DNA of 64,000 nucleotides from G965222335 sp965222335 (GTDB taxonomy: Bacteria; Pseudomonadota; Gammaproteobacteria; Pseudomonadales; Halieaceae), in assembly GCA_965222335.1 (NCBI GenBank), contig OZ244944.1:3844001-3908000 (forward strand), written 5' to 3'. Positions 25,667 to 35,016 of this stretch are shown here, piece by piece. The position numbers were made by a program, and so were the translations under genes. The notes beneath the pieces were generated by a model. That model ran no database searches. It had not been told where the DNA came from and saw only the letters and a program-made list of their open reading frames with translations. Numbering within the stretch: the stretch's first letter is position 1; each line of letters starts with the position of its first letter.

Positions 25667-26257
25667 ATGCCCAAAATAGTTGACCATGACGAGCAGCGAC
25701 TGCAGCTCTCCGCGACCGTCGCGGCGGTGATTGCCGACGCTGGACTTGAGCACACAACCCTGCGCACGGTGGCGGCCCATCACGGCTGCACCAAGGGTAT
25801 GGTGCAACACTACTTCGGTGACAAGGATGAACTTCTGCTGGCGGCGCTGGGCTACATCGAGGCCCAGCGCGTTGCCCGGGAGCCGGAGCCGAAAGCGGGT
25901 GCGACCAGCCTGGCGCAGCTTCATGCCCTGTGTCTCAGTCACTTGCCGCTGACGCCGGTATTGCAGGAGGAGTGGCGCGTGCGGCTTTCCTTTATGGGCC
26001 TGGCGTCCCAGTCCGTTACCATCGCCCGTTTCCTCGCCGAGTGTCGCGCACGGGAACGTTCGGAAATGCAGCGCCTGTTACGCCAGGCCCAGCGCGCAAA
26101 GGCGCTGCGGGCGGGTATATCACCGTTGGCGGCATATCGGTCGCTCGCTGCGCTGGTAAACGGCCTCGGTGCCTGTGCGGTGGCTGACCCCGGGGAATGG
26201 GGCGCCAAGACCCAGCGGCAGCTGCTGAAGTCTGCGATGGACGACTTGCGCCGCTGA
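25667..26257 (+). CDS. TetR-family regulator, BetI-like
   Basis: 196 aa. The N-terminal helix-turn-helix is LRTVAAHHGCTKGMVQHYFGDKDELL, whose GMVQHYF core is characteristic of BetI-type repressors rather than efflux-type TetR. No betaine genes are adjacent, so the target is unknown. A GGGAGGG site precedes the ATG. It stands alone between uppP and the aminopeptidase gene. Confidence 0.86.
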   Translation: MPKIVDHDEQRLQLSATVAAVIADAGLEHTTLRTVAAHHGCTKGMVQHYFGDKDELLLAALGYIEAQRVAREPEPKAGATSLAQLHALCLSHLPLTPVLQEEWRVRLSFMGLASQSVTIARFLAECRARERSEMQRLLRQAQRAKALRAGISPLAAYRSLAALVNGLGACAVADPGEWGAKTQRQLLKSAMDDLRR

Positions 26258-26303
26258 CCTCCCGGCACTACCCTAGCGGGCTTTCGCATTCAGGGAGCCG
26301 TGC

Positions 26304-27626
26304 ATGACTGACACCGCCCGCAACCAGGAACGTTTCAATCTCGCGCTCTGTGATTTTTTGTCCCGCGCTACCACGCCCTTTCACGCGGTCGAGGCGATGT
26401 CCTCGCGCCTGGCAGAGGCCGGGTTCACGCGTCTGCATGAAGCCGAGACCTGGCGCCTCGACGCGGGTGGGCGCTATTTCCTGACCCGCAATGACAGCTC
26501 TATCGTAGCCTTCACCCTGGGAGGTGATGCGCCGCCGGAGCAGGGCATGCGCATGGTCGGTGCGCATACCGATAGCCCCTGCCTGATGGTGAAGCCCGAG
26601 CCCGAGAAAAACACCCGCGGATACTTTCAGCTCGGGGTGCAGGTCTACGGGGGCGTGCTGCTTAACCCCTGGTTCGACCGCGACCTCTCCCTGGCAGGCC
26701 GGGTTAGCTATCGCGCAGGTGATGGCTCCCTGCGATCCGCACTGGTGGATTTCAGGCGCGCCGTGGCCACGATCCCGAGTCTCGCCATACACCTGGATCG
26801 CGAGGCCAACCAGAGTCGTAGCATTAACGCGCAAACGGACATCGTGCCCCTCCTCGCGCTCCTGGCAGACAACGAAACGCCCGATTTTCGTGCCTTGCTG
26901 ATCGAGCAGCTGCGCGCCCAGCATCCCGCCGCCGAGGTGGAGGAGGTACTGGATTTCGAGCTGGCGTTCTACGACACCCAGCCGGCGGCGACCGTGGGTA
27001 TCAGGGGCGAGTTCATTGCTTCTGCCCGCCTGGACAACCTGCTCAGCTGCTTTACCGGCATGGAGTCGCTGCTGCAGGCGGACCCGGGTCAGAGCACCCT
27101 GCTGGTGTGTAACGACCACGAGGAAGTGGGCAGCCTGTCTACCAGTGGTGCCCAGGGGCCCATGCTGCGCTCGGTACTCCGCCGTATCGCCGGTGACGAG
27201 GATGCCTACGCCAGCCTGGTGGATCGTTCGCTGATGATTTCCGCAGACAACGCCCACGGGGTACACCCGAACTACGCCGACCGGCACGATGATAACCACG
27301 GCCCCCTGCTGAACGGCGGCCCGGTGATCAAGATCAACGCCAACCAGCGCTACGCCACCAACAGTGAAACAGCGGGTCTGTTTCGTCTGCTCGCGCGGGA
27401 GGAGGGCGTGCCGGTACAGAGTTTCGTGGTGCGCTCGGACATGGCCTGCGGCAGCACCATCGGCCCCATCACCGCGGGGGGGACGGGCATTCCGACCCTG
27501 GATGTCGGGGTTCCCACCTTCGCCATGCACTCCATTCGCGAAACTGCCGGCAGCGATGATGCGTGGTCCCTGTGCCGCGTGCTCACGCGCTTCTACGGCC
27601 ACGGCGGCAGGCTGGGCGCCGGCTGA
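26304..27626 (+). CDS. apeB: M18-family aspartyl aminopeptidase
   Basis: 440 aa. A zinc aminopeptidase of the M18 (ApeB/DAP) family that removes acidic N-terminal residues. Metal ligands are seen in VGAHTDSPCLMVKP and CNDHEEVGS, plus the NAHGVHPNYADRHDDNHGP segment with conserved His residues. Cytoplasmic, no signal peptide. It ends 7 bp before the glycosyltransferase gene, suggesting co-transcription. Confidence 0.94.
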   Translation: MTDTARNQERFNLALCDFLSRATTPFHAVEAMSSRLAEAGFTRLHEAETWRLDAGGRYFLTRNDSSIVAFTLGGDAPPEQGMRMVGAHTDSPCLMVKPEPEKNTRGYFQLGVQVYGGVLLNPWFDRDLSLAGRVSYRAGDGSLRSALVDFRRAVATIPSLAIHLDREANQSRSINAQTDIVPLLALLADNETPDFRALLIEQLRAQHPAAEVEEVLDFELAFYDTQPAATVGIRGEFIASARLDNLLSCFTGMESLLQADPGQSTLLVCNDHEEVGSLSTSGAQGPMLRSVLRRIAGDEDAYASLVDRSLMISADNAHGVHPNYADRHDDNHGPLLNGGPVIKINANQRYATNSETAGLFRLLAREEGVPVQSFVVRSDMACGSTIGPITAGGTGIPTLDVGVPTFAMHSIRETAGSDDAWSLCRVLTRFYGHGGRLGAG

Positions 27627-27633
27627 GGGCAGG

Positions 27634-28761
27634 GTGCGAATACTGCTGCTGTCCGCCTATGACGCAGGGAGTCATGCTTACTGGCGGCAGTCCCTGGCAG
27701 AGATGCTGCCGGAATGGCAGTGGCACAGCCTGACCCTGCCGCCGCGGCATTTCAGCTGGCGCGTACGCGGTAACGCCGCTTACTGGGCCTTGCGCGAACG
27801 CGAGATGCTGGAAGCCGGCTGGGACCTGCTGATTGCCACATCAATGGTGGACCTCGCCACGCTGCGGGGCCTGGTGCCGGCGCTGTCAGCAGTGCCTACC
27901 CTGTACTACTTTCACGAAAACCAGTTCGCCTATCCTGCCAGCCCCCGTCAGCAGAGTATTCTCGAGGCGCAGATGGTCAGCCTGTACGGTGCCATGGCAG
28001 CTGACCGACTGGCGTTTAATTCCGCTTACAACCGCAGCACTTTCCTGCAGGGCTGTGAGGCGCTCTGGCGCCGCCTGCCGGATTTTACCCCGCCCGAGTT
28101 GCCACAGTCCCTGGCGTCCAAAAGCGAGGTCCTGCCGGTGCCCCTGGCGCCGGCCAGCCCTGGTGCCCCATCGCGTGCGCGCCTGCCCTGGCGGGTCTCC
28201 GGCCCCCTGGCCGACCGCCCCCTGCGCCTGATCTGGTGCGGGCGCCAGGAGTACGATCGGGGCGGCGAGGGCCTGGAGCGGATTCTGCAGCGGCTGAGCG
28301 CCGCGGACCTGGACTTCGAGCTGGCGCTGGTTGGCGCGGCGTTTCGTGACCGCCCGGCCGTGTTCGACAGAATCGCGGCGCGCTGGGCCGGCCAGCTGGC
28401 GCACATGGGCTGGTTGCCGGCAGCACAGGACTACCGGGCGCTGCTTGCAAGCGGTGACCTGGTGCTGTCGACCACGCTCCACGAGTTCCAGGGTGTCGCG
28501 GTGATGGAGGCGGTACAGCGCGGTTGTGTGCCGGTGTTGCCGATGCGCCTGGCGTATCCGGAAATCTATCCGCAAAATTTCCTGTACACGGCGAGTGACG
28601 ACCCCGACATCGAGGCTGCAGCGGGCGCGGAGCACATCCTCGCATTGGCCGCTTGCCTGCGCGAGGGTGACATTACTGCACCGAACCTGCAGGCGTGGGA
28701 GCGCGATGCCCTGCGGCCGCGTTACCGCAGTGCAGTACTGGAATTGACTGGCCGAGGATAG
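27634..28761 (+). CDS. DUF3524 glycosyltransferase, likely tRNA-queuosine mannosyltransferase
   Basis: 375 aa from the GTG at 27634. The N-terminal half (about 1-165) is a DUF3524 domain with the motif YYFHENQFAYP; the C-terminal half is a GT4-type domain with WCGRQEYDRG and an EX7E motif in EFQGVAVMEAV, the nucleotide-sugar site. This is the architecture of GTDC1/QTMAN, which mannosylates queuosine in the anticodon of tRNA-Asp in animals. Bacterial members exist but their substrate is less established, so tRNA is inferred by family. It sits between apeB and trpS. No queuosine biosynthesis gene is in the window. Confidence 0.85.
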   Translation: MRILLLSAYDAGSHAYWRQSLAEMLPEWQWHSLTLPPRHFSWRVRGNAAYWALREREMLEAGWDLLIATSMVDLATLRGLVPALSAVPTLYYFHENQFAYPASPRQQSILEAQMVSLYGAMAADRLAFNSAYNRSTFLQGCEALWRRLPDFTPPELPQSLASKSEVLPVPLAPASPGAPSRARLPWRVSGPLADRPLRLIWCGRQEYDRGGEGLERILQRLSAADLDFELALVGAAFRDRPAVFDRIAARWAGQLAHMGWLPAAQDYRALLASGDLVLSTTLHEFQGVAVMEAVQRGCVPVLPMRLAYPEIYPQNFLYTASDDPDIEAAAGAEHILALAACLREGDITAPNLQAWERDALRPRYRSAVLELTGRG

Positions 28762-28816
28762 CCACTGCTGCCGCTTCGGGCTAGAATTGCGCACTTTTGA
28801 ACTAACTGGCTCTGGC

Positions 28817-29827
28817 ATGACGAACAAGCAGCGCGTTCTCACGGGAATCACGACCACGGGTACCCCGCACCTGGGCAACTACGTCGGTGCAATCCGCCCG
28901 GCGATTGCCGCATCCAACGACGCCGATACCGAATCGTTCCTGTTTCTCGCCGACTATCACGCGCTGATCAAGTGTGACGATCCGCTGCAGGTCGCCCAGT
29001 CCGGCCGCGAGATCGCGGCCACCTGGCTGGCCCTGGGCCTGGATACCGAGCGGGCGGTTTTCTATCGCCAGTCCGACGTGCCTGAAATTACCGAGCTGAC
29101 CTGGGTCCTGTGCTGTCATGCGGCCAAGGGTTTGATGAACCGGGCCCACGCCTACAAGGCGGCAGTGCAGGCCAACGAGGAGGCGGGCGAGGATCCCGAC
29201 TTCGGCGTGACCATGGGGCTGTTCAATTACCCCGTGCTGATGGCCGCGGATATCCTGATGTTCAACGCCCACAAGGTGCCGGTGGGCAGGGACCAGGTAC
29301 AGCACCTGGAGATGGCCCGGGACATTGCCCAGCGTTTCAATCACAAGTTTGGCGAGGTCTTCACCCTGCCCGAGGCGGTAGTGGAGGATAACGTGGCGGT
29401 GCTGCAGGGCCTGGATGGCCGCAAGATGAGCAAGAGCTACCAGAATACCATCCCGCTGTTCCTGCCGGAAAAACAGCTACGCAAGCACATCAACAAGATC
29501 AGGACCAATCTGTTGGAGCCGGGTGAGCCCAAGGACCCCTCGGATTCCACGGTATTCCAGATCTGGTCGGCATTCGCCACGGCGGAGGAAACCGAGTGGA
29601 TGCGCACGCAGTTCGCCGACGGTATCGCCTGGGGCGAGGCCAAGCGGCACTTGTTCGAGCGCGTTAACAGCGAACTGGCCGGGGCACGGGAGCGCTACCA
29701 GGCGCTGATGGATGATCCCGCCCATATTGAGCGTGTATTGCAGCAGGGTGCCCAGAAGGCCCGCGCCCAGAGTGCGCCCTTGATGGCCCGCGTGCGCGAG
29801 GCCGTCGGCATCCGCCCCATGGGCTGA
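28817..29827 (+). CDS. trpS: Tryptophanyl-tRNA synthetase
   Basis: 336 aa, normal for the bacterial enzyme. It charges tRNA-Trp. The HIGH-like motif is PHLGN within TTTGTPHLGNYVGA, and the KMSKS loop is GRKMSKSYQN. The start at 28817 was chosen because MTNKQRVLTGITTTG matches the family; the frame starts earlier at 28787 without support. Convergent with the TonB receptor gene 17 bp on. Confidence 0.97.
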   Translation: MTNKQRVLTGITTTGTPHLGNYVGAIRPAIAASNDADTESFLFLADYHALIKCDDPLQVAQSGREIAATWLALGLDTERAVFYRQSDVPEITELTWVLCCHAAKGLMNRAHAYKAAVQANEEAGEDPDFGVTMGLFNYPVLMAADILMFNAHKVPVGRDQVQHLEMARDIAQRFNHKFGEVFTLPEAVVEDNVAVLQGLDGRKMSKSYQNTIPLFLPEKQLRKHINKIRTNLLEPGEPKDPSDSTVFQIWSAFATAEETEWMRTQFADGIAWGEAKRHLFERVNSELAGARERYQALMDDPAHIERVLQQGAQKARAQSAPLMARVREAVGIRPMG

Positions 29828-29844
29828 GCGCTGCCGGGCGAACC

Positions 29845-31896
29845 TCAGCGCCGGTAGGCCAGTTCCAGGTAGATGCCCCGGGGCTGGCCGACGAAGTAGC
29901 GGTAACTGCCAAAGCCATAGTCGGCGCGCTCGGCGTACTCGGCATCCAGCAGGTTGGTGACTCTCACGGTGGCCGCCAGGTGGCGACCGATATCCGCGCT
30001 AGCCCGCAGATTCAGCAGCTGGTGCCCTTCGTAGCTGAACTGGTTGGTGGGCTCCAGGTAGTAATCGTCCATGTACACCCACTCCAGCTCGGCACTCCTG
30101 CGCTCACCGCGCCAGCCCGCCCGGGCGCTGCCGAACAGGCGCGGCGCGGTGTCGATGTCATTGCCATCAATGCCGCCGTCGACGCCCAGCAGGGACGGAT
30201 TGTTGTCATAGCGGTGTCTCGCCGCGGTCATGTCGAGGGCCGCGTACCACGCCGCGTTCCACTGGTAGTCCAGGGACAGTTCCAGGCCGCGGTGGCTGGT
30301 GCGGGCGCCGCTCACATTCTGGCGATCGGCGTCCTGGAAGATCACATCTTCCTTGCGCATATCGTACAGGGCCACGCTGTAAGCCAGGGACGCGCCCAGT
30401 TCACCACGGAGGCCCACCTCGAAATTGGTAATGCGCTCTGAATCCAGGTCGGCGGATCGCTGTCCCGCCTGCAGACGGTAGAGTTCAGCGGTCTCCGGGG
30501 CGCGGAAGCCATTGGCGCCGCGCAGGTAGACAAGGTGCTCTTCATGCCAGCGGTAGGTGGCGCCGAGATTCAGTGACCAGTCGCTGAATTCATCGGTGCT
30601 GTCTGCGGGGCGGAAGAAACGACAGTTGCTTGCCTCGGGGCCGCAGGCCGAGCCGTCCCCGGCCAGATTGTCGTAGTCGTAGCGCGTGTGTTCCAGGCGC
30701 AGGCCACCGTCCAGGGTCCAGCGCTCACCGACGTCGGCAGTAACCTGGGCAAAAGCGGCGGCGGCGCGGGCATCAACCTCGTAGTCGTAGTGAATACCCT
30801 CGGGCTGGTTGGGGCTGAAGGGCTGGGGCTGGGTCTCCAGCAGCCAGCCGCGGGTGTACTCGATGTCGGTGCCGGCGACCCAGCGTACGGGCCCGTCGCC
30901 GGCATGCAGGGCGGCACGCAGCCCCAGGCTTTCATGGCCGTTTTCCTCAATGGCCTTCCAGGGCAGGAAGTGCTGCAGGAATTCCATGCGGTTATTGCGG
31001 TAGTAGGGTGTGATCCGCAGCGTGCGGCCGGGATCGAGGTCCAGGGCAAGCTCGCTGTAGGCGCGCACAGACCAGGCGTCCCGGTAGGCTTCGGGGTTGG
31101 GGTTGGTCTCCCGCAGGTCGTCGTCCTCGTAGGCCTTGAAGCCCTCGATGAAACCGGCGGTTTCCTGGTTCAGGTTGCTGCCCTCCAGTACCGAGGTGAG
31201 CTGCCAGTCCCCGGCGCGGTAATCGTGGCGCAGGCTGGCTTTCTGCTGGTCGTAACCGGCGTCGTCGAGGTAGCCGCCATCGGTCGTGCCGACCATGCGC
31301 AGGTTGATGCCGTGCGGGCCGTGTTCGCCGCTGTACTGGTAACGGCCGCGGTAGTAGTCGTCCGGGCCCGTTTCCAGGGCGATCCGCTGCCAGGGCTCGC
31401 CGGCCGGTGTGGGAGAGAGGACGTTGATCACCCCGTGCATGGCACTGGCCCCATAGAGGGCTGTCGCGGGGCCCTTGATCACCTCGATGCGATCCGCCTG
31501 TTCGGTATTGGCGTCGAACAGCTGATTGACGTTGCAGAAACCGGGGGCCCGCAGGCTGATACTGTCCGCGGCCATCAGGAAGGAGCCGCAGCCACCGGCC
31601 CCGGTGAGCACCGGGGAGCGCAGGGCGGTAAGGCTTTCCTGGCCGTTGCCGCGGCTGATCCAGGCCCCGGGGACCCGCTGCATCACTTCGTTGGGGTGGG
31701 TGTGGCCCACCAGCAGCAGCTCTTCACGCGCCACCGCGCTCCAGCTCAGGGGTGCCAGCAGGCCGTCCTGGGGCACCCGTGTTGCGGTGACCAGGACCTG
31801 TTCCAGCTCCTGGGTGAGGCCGGCGCCGCTGCCGAGCGCGAGGCTGACGCTGCCGAGAGCCAGGCTGAGAACGCGGGCGGTGCAATGAGACTGCAT
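29845..31896 (-). CDS. TonB-dependent outer-membrane receptor
   Basis: 683 aa. A signal peptide (about 1-29) is followed by a TonB-box-like segment with EQVLVTATRVP, a plug domain (ending ATALYGASAMHGVINVLSP) and a 22-strand barrel finishing in an aromatic residue pattern (IYLELAYRR). Such receptors import siderophores, cobalamin or other large substrates with energy from TonB. The substrate cannot be told: no siderophore, cobalamin or transport genes adjoin it and there is no leader long enough for a riboswitch. Confidence 0.93.
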   Translation of the reverse strand: MQSHCTARVLSLALGSVSLALGSGAGLTQELEQVLVTATRVPQDGLLAPLSWSAVAREELLLVGHTHPNEVMQRVPGAWISRGNGQESLTALRSPVLTGAGGCGSFLMAADSISLRAPGFCNVNQLFDANTEQADRIEVIKGPATALYGASAMHGVINVLSPTPAGEPWQRIALETGPDDYYRGRYQYSGEHGPHGINLRMVGTTDGGYLDDAGYDQQKASLRHDYRAGDWQLTSVLEGSNLNQETAGFIEGFKAYEDDDLRETNPNPEAYRDAWSVRAYSELALDLDPGRTLRITPYYRNNRMEFLQHFLPWKAIEENGHESLGLRAALHAGDGPVRWVAGTDIEYTRGWLLETQPQPFSPNQPEGIHYDYEVDARAAAAFAQVTADVGERWTLDGGLRLEHTRYDYDNLAGDGSACGPEASNCRFFRPADSTDEFSDWSLNLGATYRWHEEHLVYLRGANGFRAPETAELYRLQAGQRSADLDSERITNFEVGLRGELGASLAYSVALYDMRKEDVIFQDADRQNVSGARTSHRGLELSLDYQWNAAWYAALDMTAARHRYDNNPSLLGVDGGIDGNDIDTAPRLFGSARAGWRGERRSAELEWVYMDDYYLEPTNQFSYEGHQLLNLRASADIGRHLAATVRVTNLLDAEYAERADYGFGSYRYFVGQPRGIYLELAYRR

Positions 31897-31969
31897 ATTT
31901 GATCCTGTGGTGTTGCTCTGTGGCGATGGGCTATTCTACCGACTCAAATGGGCAATCATAGAGGGCGGT

Positions 31970-32695
31970 GTGGCGCAGCTGGACAGCAGGGTAGACCAGT
32001 CGCCGGGGACTGGGCAGACAGGCTATTCCGGCCTGCGCAGGCGGCTTTCCCTGCTGTTGCTGGTAGCGGTCAACCTGCTGCCACTGTACGGCGTGCTGGC
32101 ACTGGAGTGGGATGTCGCTGCGCTGATCGTACTCTACTGGTCAGAGAATCTGGTGATCGGCTTCTACAGCCTGCTGAAGATGCTGGTGGTGGCGCCGGTT
32201 GGCGGCCTGTTCTCGGGCCTGTTTTTCTGCCTGCACTACGGTGGCTTCTGTGCCGTGCACGGGCTGTTCATCCTGGTGATGCTGGTCAACCCCGAGGCCG
32301 ACTTCCTGGCTGGCGACAGCTGGCCATTCTTTTTGGTCTTCCTGCAGCTGTTGCTGGATGTGGTGCGGCAGGTGCTGTCTTATGCGCCGCCGGCCTGGTT
32401 GGTTGCCTTTGCCGGCCTGATGCTCAGCCACGGGGCGTCATTTGTGCTGAACTTCCTGCTGGCCGGCGAGCGCGCCCGCGTGACCGTGGGGGCCCTGATG
32501 GCGGCGCCCTACGGGCGCATCGTGATCATGCACTTCGCGGTGCTGCTGGGCGGTGTTGGGGTGATGCTGCTGGGCGAACCGGTGGCCATGCTTCTGGTGC
32601 TTGTGGCGCTCAAGCTGGGTGTGGATATCGCGCTGCATCTCCGCGAACACCGGCGGCTGGCCGCCGCTGACGTGCAGGCTACAGCAAGTCAGTGA
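31970..32695 (+). CDS. DUF6498 integral membrane protein
   Basis: About 241 aa from GTG 31970 (GAGGG just upstream), with an alternative start at 31907. It has six or so membrane helices and the segment VLYWSENLVIGFYSLLKML, the signature of the DUF6498 family, whose function is unknown. It is divergent from the TonB receptor gene and its stop overlaps the convergent pldA stop by 17 bp. Confidence 0.72.
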   Translation: MAQLDSRVDQSPGTGQTGYSGLRRRLSLLLLVAVNLLPLYGVLALEWDVAALIVLYWSENLVIGFYSLLKMLVVAPVGGLFSGLFFCLHYGGFCAVHGLFILVMLVNPEADFLAGDSWPFFLVFLQLLLDVVRQVLSYAPPAWLVAFAGLMLSHGASFVLNFLLAGERARVTVGALMAAPYGRIVIMHFAVLLGGVGVMLLGEPVAMLLVLVALKLGVDIALHLREHRRLAAADVQATASQ

Positions 32696-33692
32696 GGGAA
32701 ATACCTAGCCCGATACGGTTGATGATCTCATCCTGGTCAATGAGGCTCTCCCCGTAACCATAGTAGTACTGGAGATAGCCCTTGAACCGGGGGCTCAGGG
32801 GGAAGGTCCACTCAACCTGCACTGCGCTCTTGTTTTCCTGCCTGAGGTTGTTGCGCAGCATCAGGGAAAACTCGTGCTGGCGGTATTTCCACACCCCCAG
32901 CAGGTCGCCGTAGCCGTAGTTGTCGAGGATGTACGGGTTGTCGTCCTCGTCGTCACTTTCGGGCAGGCGGTACCAGGTTCGAGCGGACAGGGTCATGCGT
33001 TCACGTTCGAAAATAGCGCCCGCGATGATCCGGTTCCAGCTGCGGGACAGGTCGCCCCCCTGGCCGTTGGACTGGTGGGTGAGGCCGAGGCTGAGGAGAG
33101 TGTTGGTGAAACCCATGAACTCCCAGTCGTTTTCGACGGCCAGGAAAATCTCCGGCTGGTAATTGGTCTCCCGGAAGGGCGAGGATTCGTTGTACACCTG
33201 CCACCAGTTCTCCTGGGTGTAGGCGCCCCACAGGCTGGTCCTCTCGCCCAGGATGTTGTCCCAGATCAGGGCCTTGACGCTGAACTGGAATTTCGCCTCC
33301 ACGTCCTGGATCGGGTCATCGGGGTATTGCGCATCCCAGGGTGCCTCGTTGGGTCGCGCGTTGTAGGTGGCGGGAAGCAGGTAGTTGCGACGGTGCGGGG
33401 TAAGCACAAAGGCGTTGTTGCCGATGGCGCGCTCCTGCTCCAGTCGTCTCCCGGCAAGCAGTTTCTGGTTGCCCGGCGACTCCTCCCGCAGCTGGCGCAT
33501 GGCGGGGGATTCGTCGTCGCCCTCGGCCTGGTTCGCGGCCTCCCTGGCCAGGGCGTCATAGCAGCCCAGGCGCAGCTCATCTTCCTCGATCAAGGCGCAG
33601 CTGGCCAGGTCGCCCGCGGCACGGGCTTGTAGCGGCAGCGCGCAGGCAGTGAGGAGTACGAGCAGGGCGGGGTGCTTGGCGAGTGGGTGCAT
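32679..33692 (-). CDS. pldA: Outer-membrane phospholipase A (OMPLA)
   Basis: 337 aa with a signal peptide (about 1-26). OMPLA hydrolyses phospholipids that reach the outer leaflet, preserving outer-membrane asymmetry. The catalytic triad is His206 and Ser208 in THQSNGQ and Asn220 in SRSWNRI, the same spacing as in E. coli PldA. A 12-strand barrel ends in LGISLTDLL. An N-terminal extension before the barrel (about residues 27-100) is acidic and longer than in E. coli. Confidence 0.93.
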   Translation of the reverse strand: MHPLAKHPALLVLLTACALPLQARAAGDLASCALIEEDELRLGCYDALAREAANQAEGDDESPAMRQLREESPGNQKLLAGRRLEQERAIGNNAFVLTPHRRNYLLPATYNARPNEAPWDAQYPDDPIQDVEAKFQFSVKALIWDNILGERTSLWGAYTQENWWQVYNESSPFRETNYQPEIFLAVENDWEFMGFTNTLLSLGLTHQSNGQGGDLSRSWNRIIAGAIFERERMTLSARTWYRLPESDDEDDNPYILDNYGYGDLLGVWKYRQHEFSLMLRNNLRQENKSAVQVEWTFPLSPRFKGYLQYYYGYGESLIDQDEIINRIGLGISLTDLL

Positions 33693-33905
33693 GGAGGATG
33701 TTAGCTCTGGTTTGGCGGCAGGTCATCTTAGAGGAAAACGTCGCGCGCTGTCAGCCGCGCACCTGTGGGTGCTGCGACTCCGGGGCTCCGCTGAGTACAT
33801 TCCCCTTGTTCAGAGGTGGCCTAATTTTTGCTAAACTCTGCGGCCTTCCGGCACGAAGCGCCCGAAGGCTCCACCATCACCAGAACATCGCAGCAGGAAG
33901 GGCCT

Positions 33906-35009
33906 ATGAGTCTCGCACACAAGGTATTGGCGGTTAACAACGACCTGCCGATCCGCACCGATCAAGCTATTCACAGCGGCAAGGTCCGCTCCGTCTACTG
34001 GCTGACTGACGCAGACAGCCGGCGTCTCGCAGAGCAGCGCGGCTACGACGTGGCCCCGGGCGCGCCCCTGGCGATCATGGTCATTTCAGACCGCATCTCC
34101 GCCTTCGACTGCATCTGGCACGGCGAGGGCGACGTGCGTGGCGTACCCGGCAAGGGCGCGGCCCTGAACGCGATTTCCAATCACTGGTTCCGGCGCTTTC
34201 GCGAGGAAGGCCTCGCGGACAGTCACATCCTGGAGATTCCCCACCCCCTGGTGTGGATCGTGCAGAAGGCGCGACCGGTGATGATCGAGGCCATTGCCCG
34301 CCAGTATATTACCGGCTCCATGTGGCGGGCCTACTCCCGCGGGGAGCGCAACTTCTGCGGGATCGAGATTCCCGACGGCCTGCAGCGGGACCAGAAGCTT
34401 CCCGAGCTCCTGATCACCCCGTCTACCAAGGGTATCCTCGAGGAGATACCCGGCGTGCCCGCGGTGGATGATGTGAACATTACGCGCGCGGACATCGATG
34501 CGAACTACGCCGCATTCAACTTCAACAGCCCCGCGGATATTGATCGCTACGAGGTCCTGCTGCGCGAGGGCTTCGAGGTGATCAGCCGGGACCTCGCGGC
34601 CCTTGACCAGATTTTCGTCGATACCAAATTCGAGTTTGGCTACGTGACCGACGCCCGTGGAGAGGACAAGCTGATCTACATGGATGAGGTGGGCACGCCC
34701 GATTCATCGCGTATCTGGGATGGCGCCGCCTACCGTGACGGCCGCATTGTGGAAAATTCCAAGGAAGGCTTCCGGCAAATGCTGCTGGAGCATTTCCCGG
34801 ACCCGGATGTGCTGCTCAACAAGGAGCGCATGCCCGAGCGCCAGGCCCTGGCCTGCGAGCAAGCGCTGCCGATCGAGGTGCTAAAGGACGTGTCGCGTAC
34901 CTACCTTGGCATCGCCGAGCGCATCACGGGGCAGACGATCGCCGTGCCGGAAAACCCGCAGCAGGAAATTATTGACGTGCTGGGCCGCGAGTTCGGCCTG
35001 GTGGACTGA
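33906..35009 (+). CDS. purC: Phosphoribosylaminoimidazole-succinocarboxamide synthase
   Basis: 367 aa, the long form found in many gammaproteobacteria and eukaryotes rather than the 237-aa E. coli form. It joins aspartate to CAIR in purine synthesis. The motif SGKVRSVYWL near the start is the ATP loop, and LLITPSTKG plus DTKFEFGY are also family-typical. The ATG at 33906 has a GGAAGGG site; upstream in-frame starts lack it. The TauE-type gene begins directly after. Confidence 0.95.
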   Translation: MSLAHKVLAVNNDLPIRTDQAIHSGKVRSVYWLTDADSRRLAEQRGYDVAPGAPLAIMVISDRISAFDCIWHGEGDVRGVPGKGAALNAISNHWFRRFREEGLADSHILEIPHPLVWIVQKARPVMIEAIARQYITGSMWRAYSRGERNFCGIEIPDGLQRDQKLPELLITPSTKGILEEIPGVPAVDDVNITRADIDANYAAFNFNSPADIDRYEVLLREGFEVISRDLAALDQIFVDTKFEFGYVTDARGEDKLIYMDEVGTPDSSRIWDGAAYRDGRIVENSKEGFRQMLLEHFPDPDVLLNKERMPERQALACEQALPIEVLKDVSRTYLGIAERITGQTIAVPENPQQEIIDVLGREFGLVD

Positions 35010-35016
35010 CGCCGGC

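Noticed and set aside
31897..31969. Cobalamin riboswitch before the TonB receptor
   Set aside because: The gap to the divergent gene is too short for such an element and no B12-box is seen.
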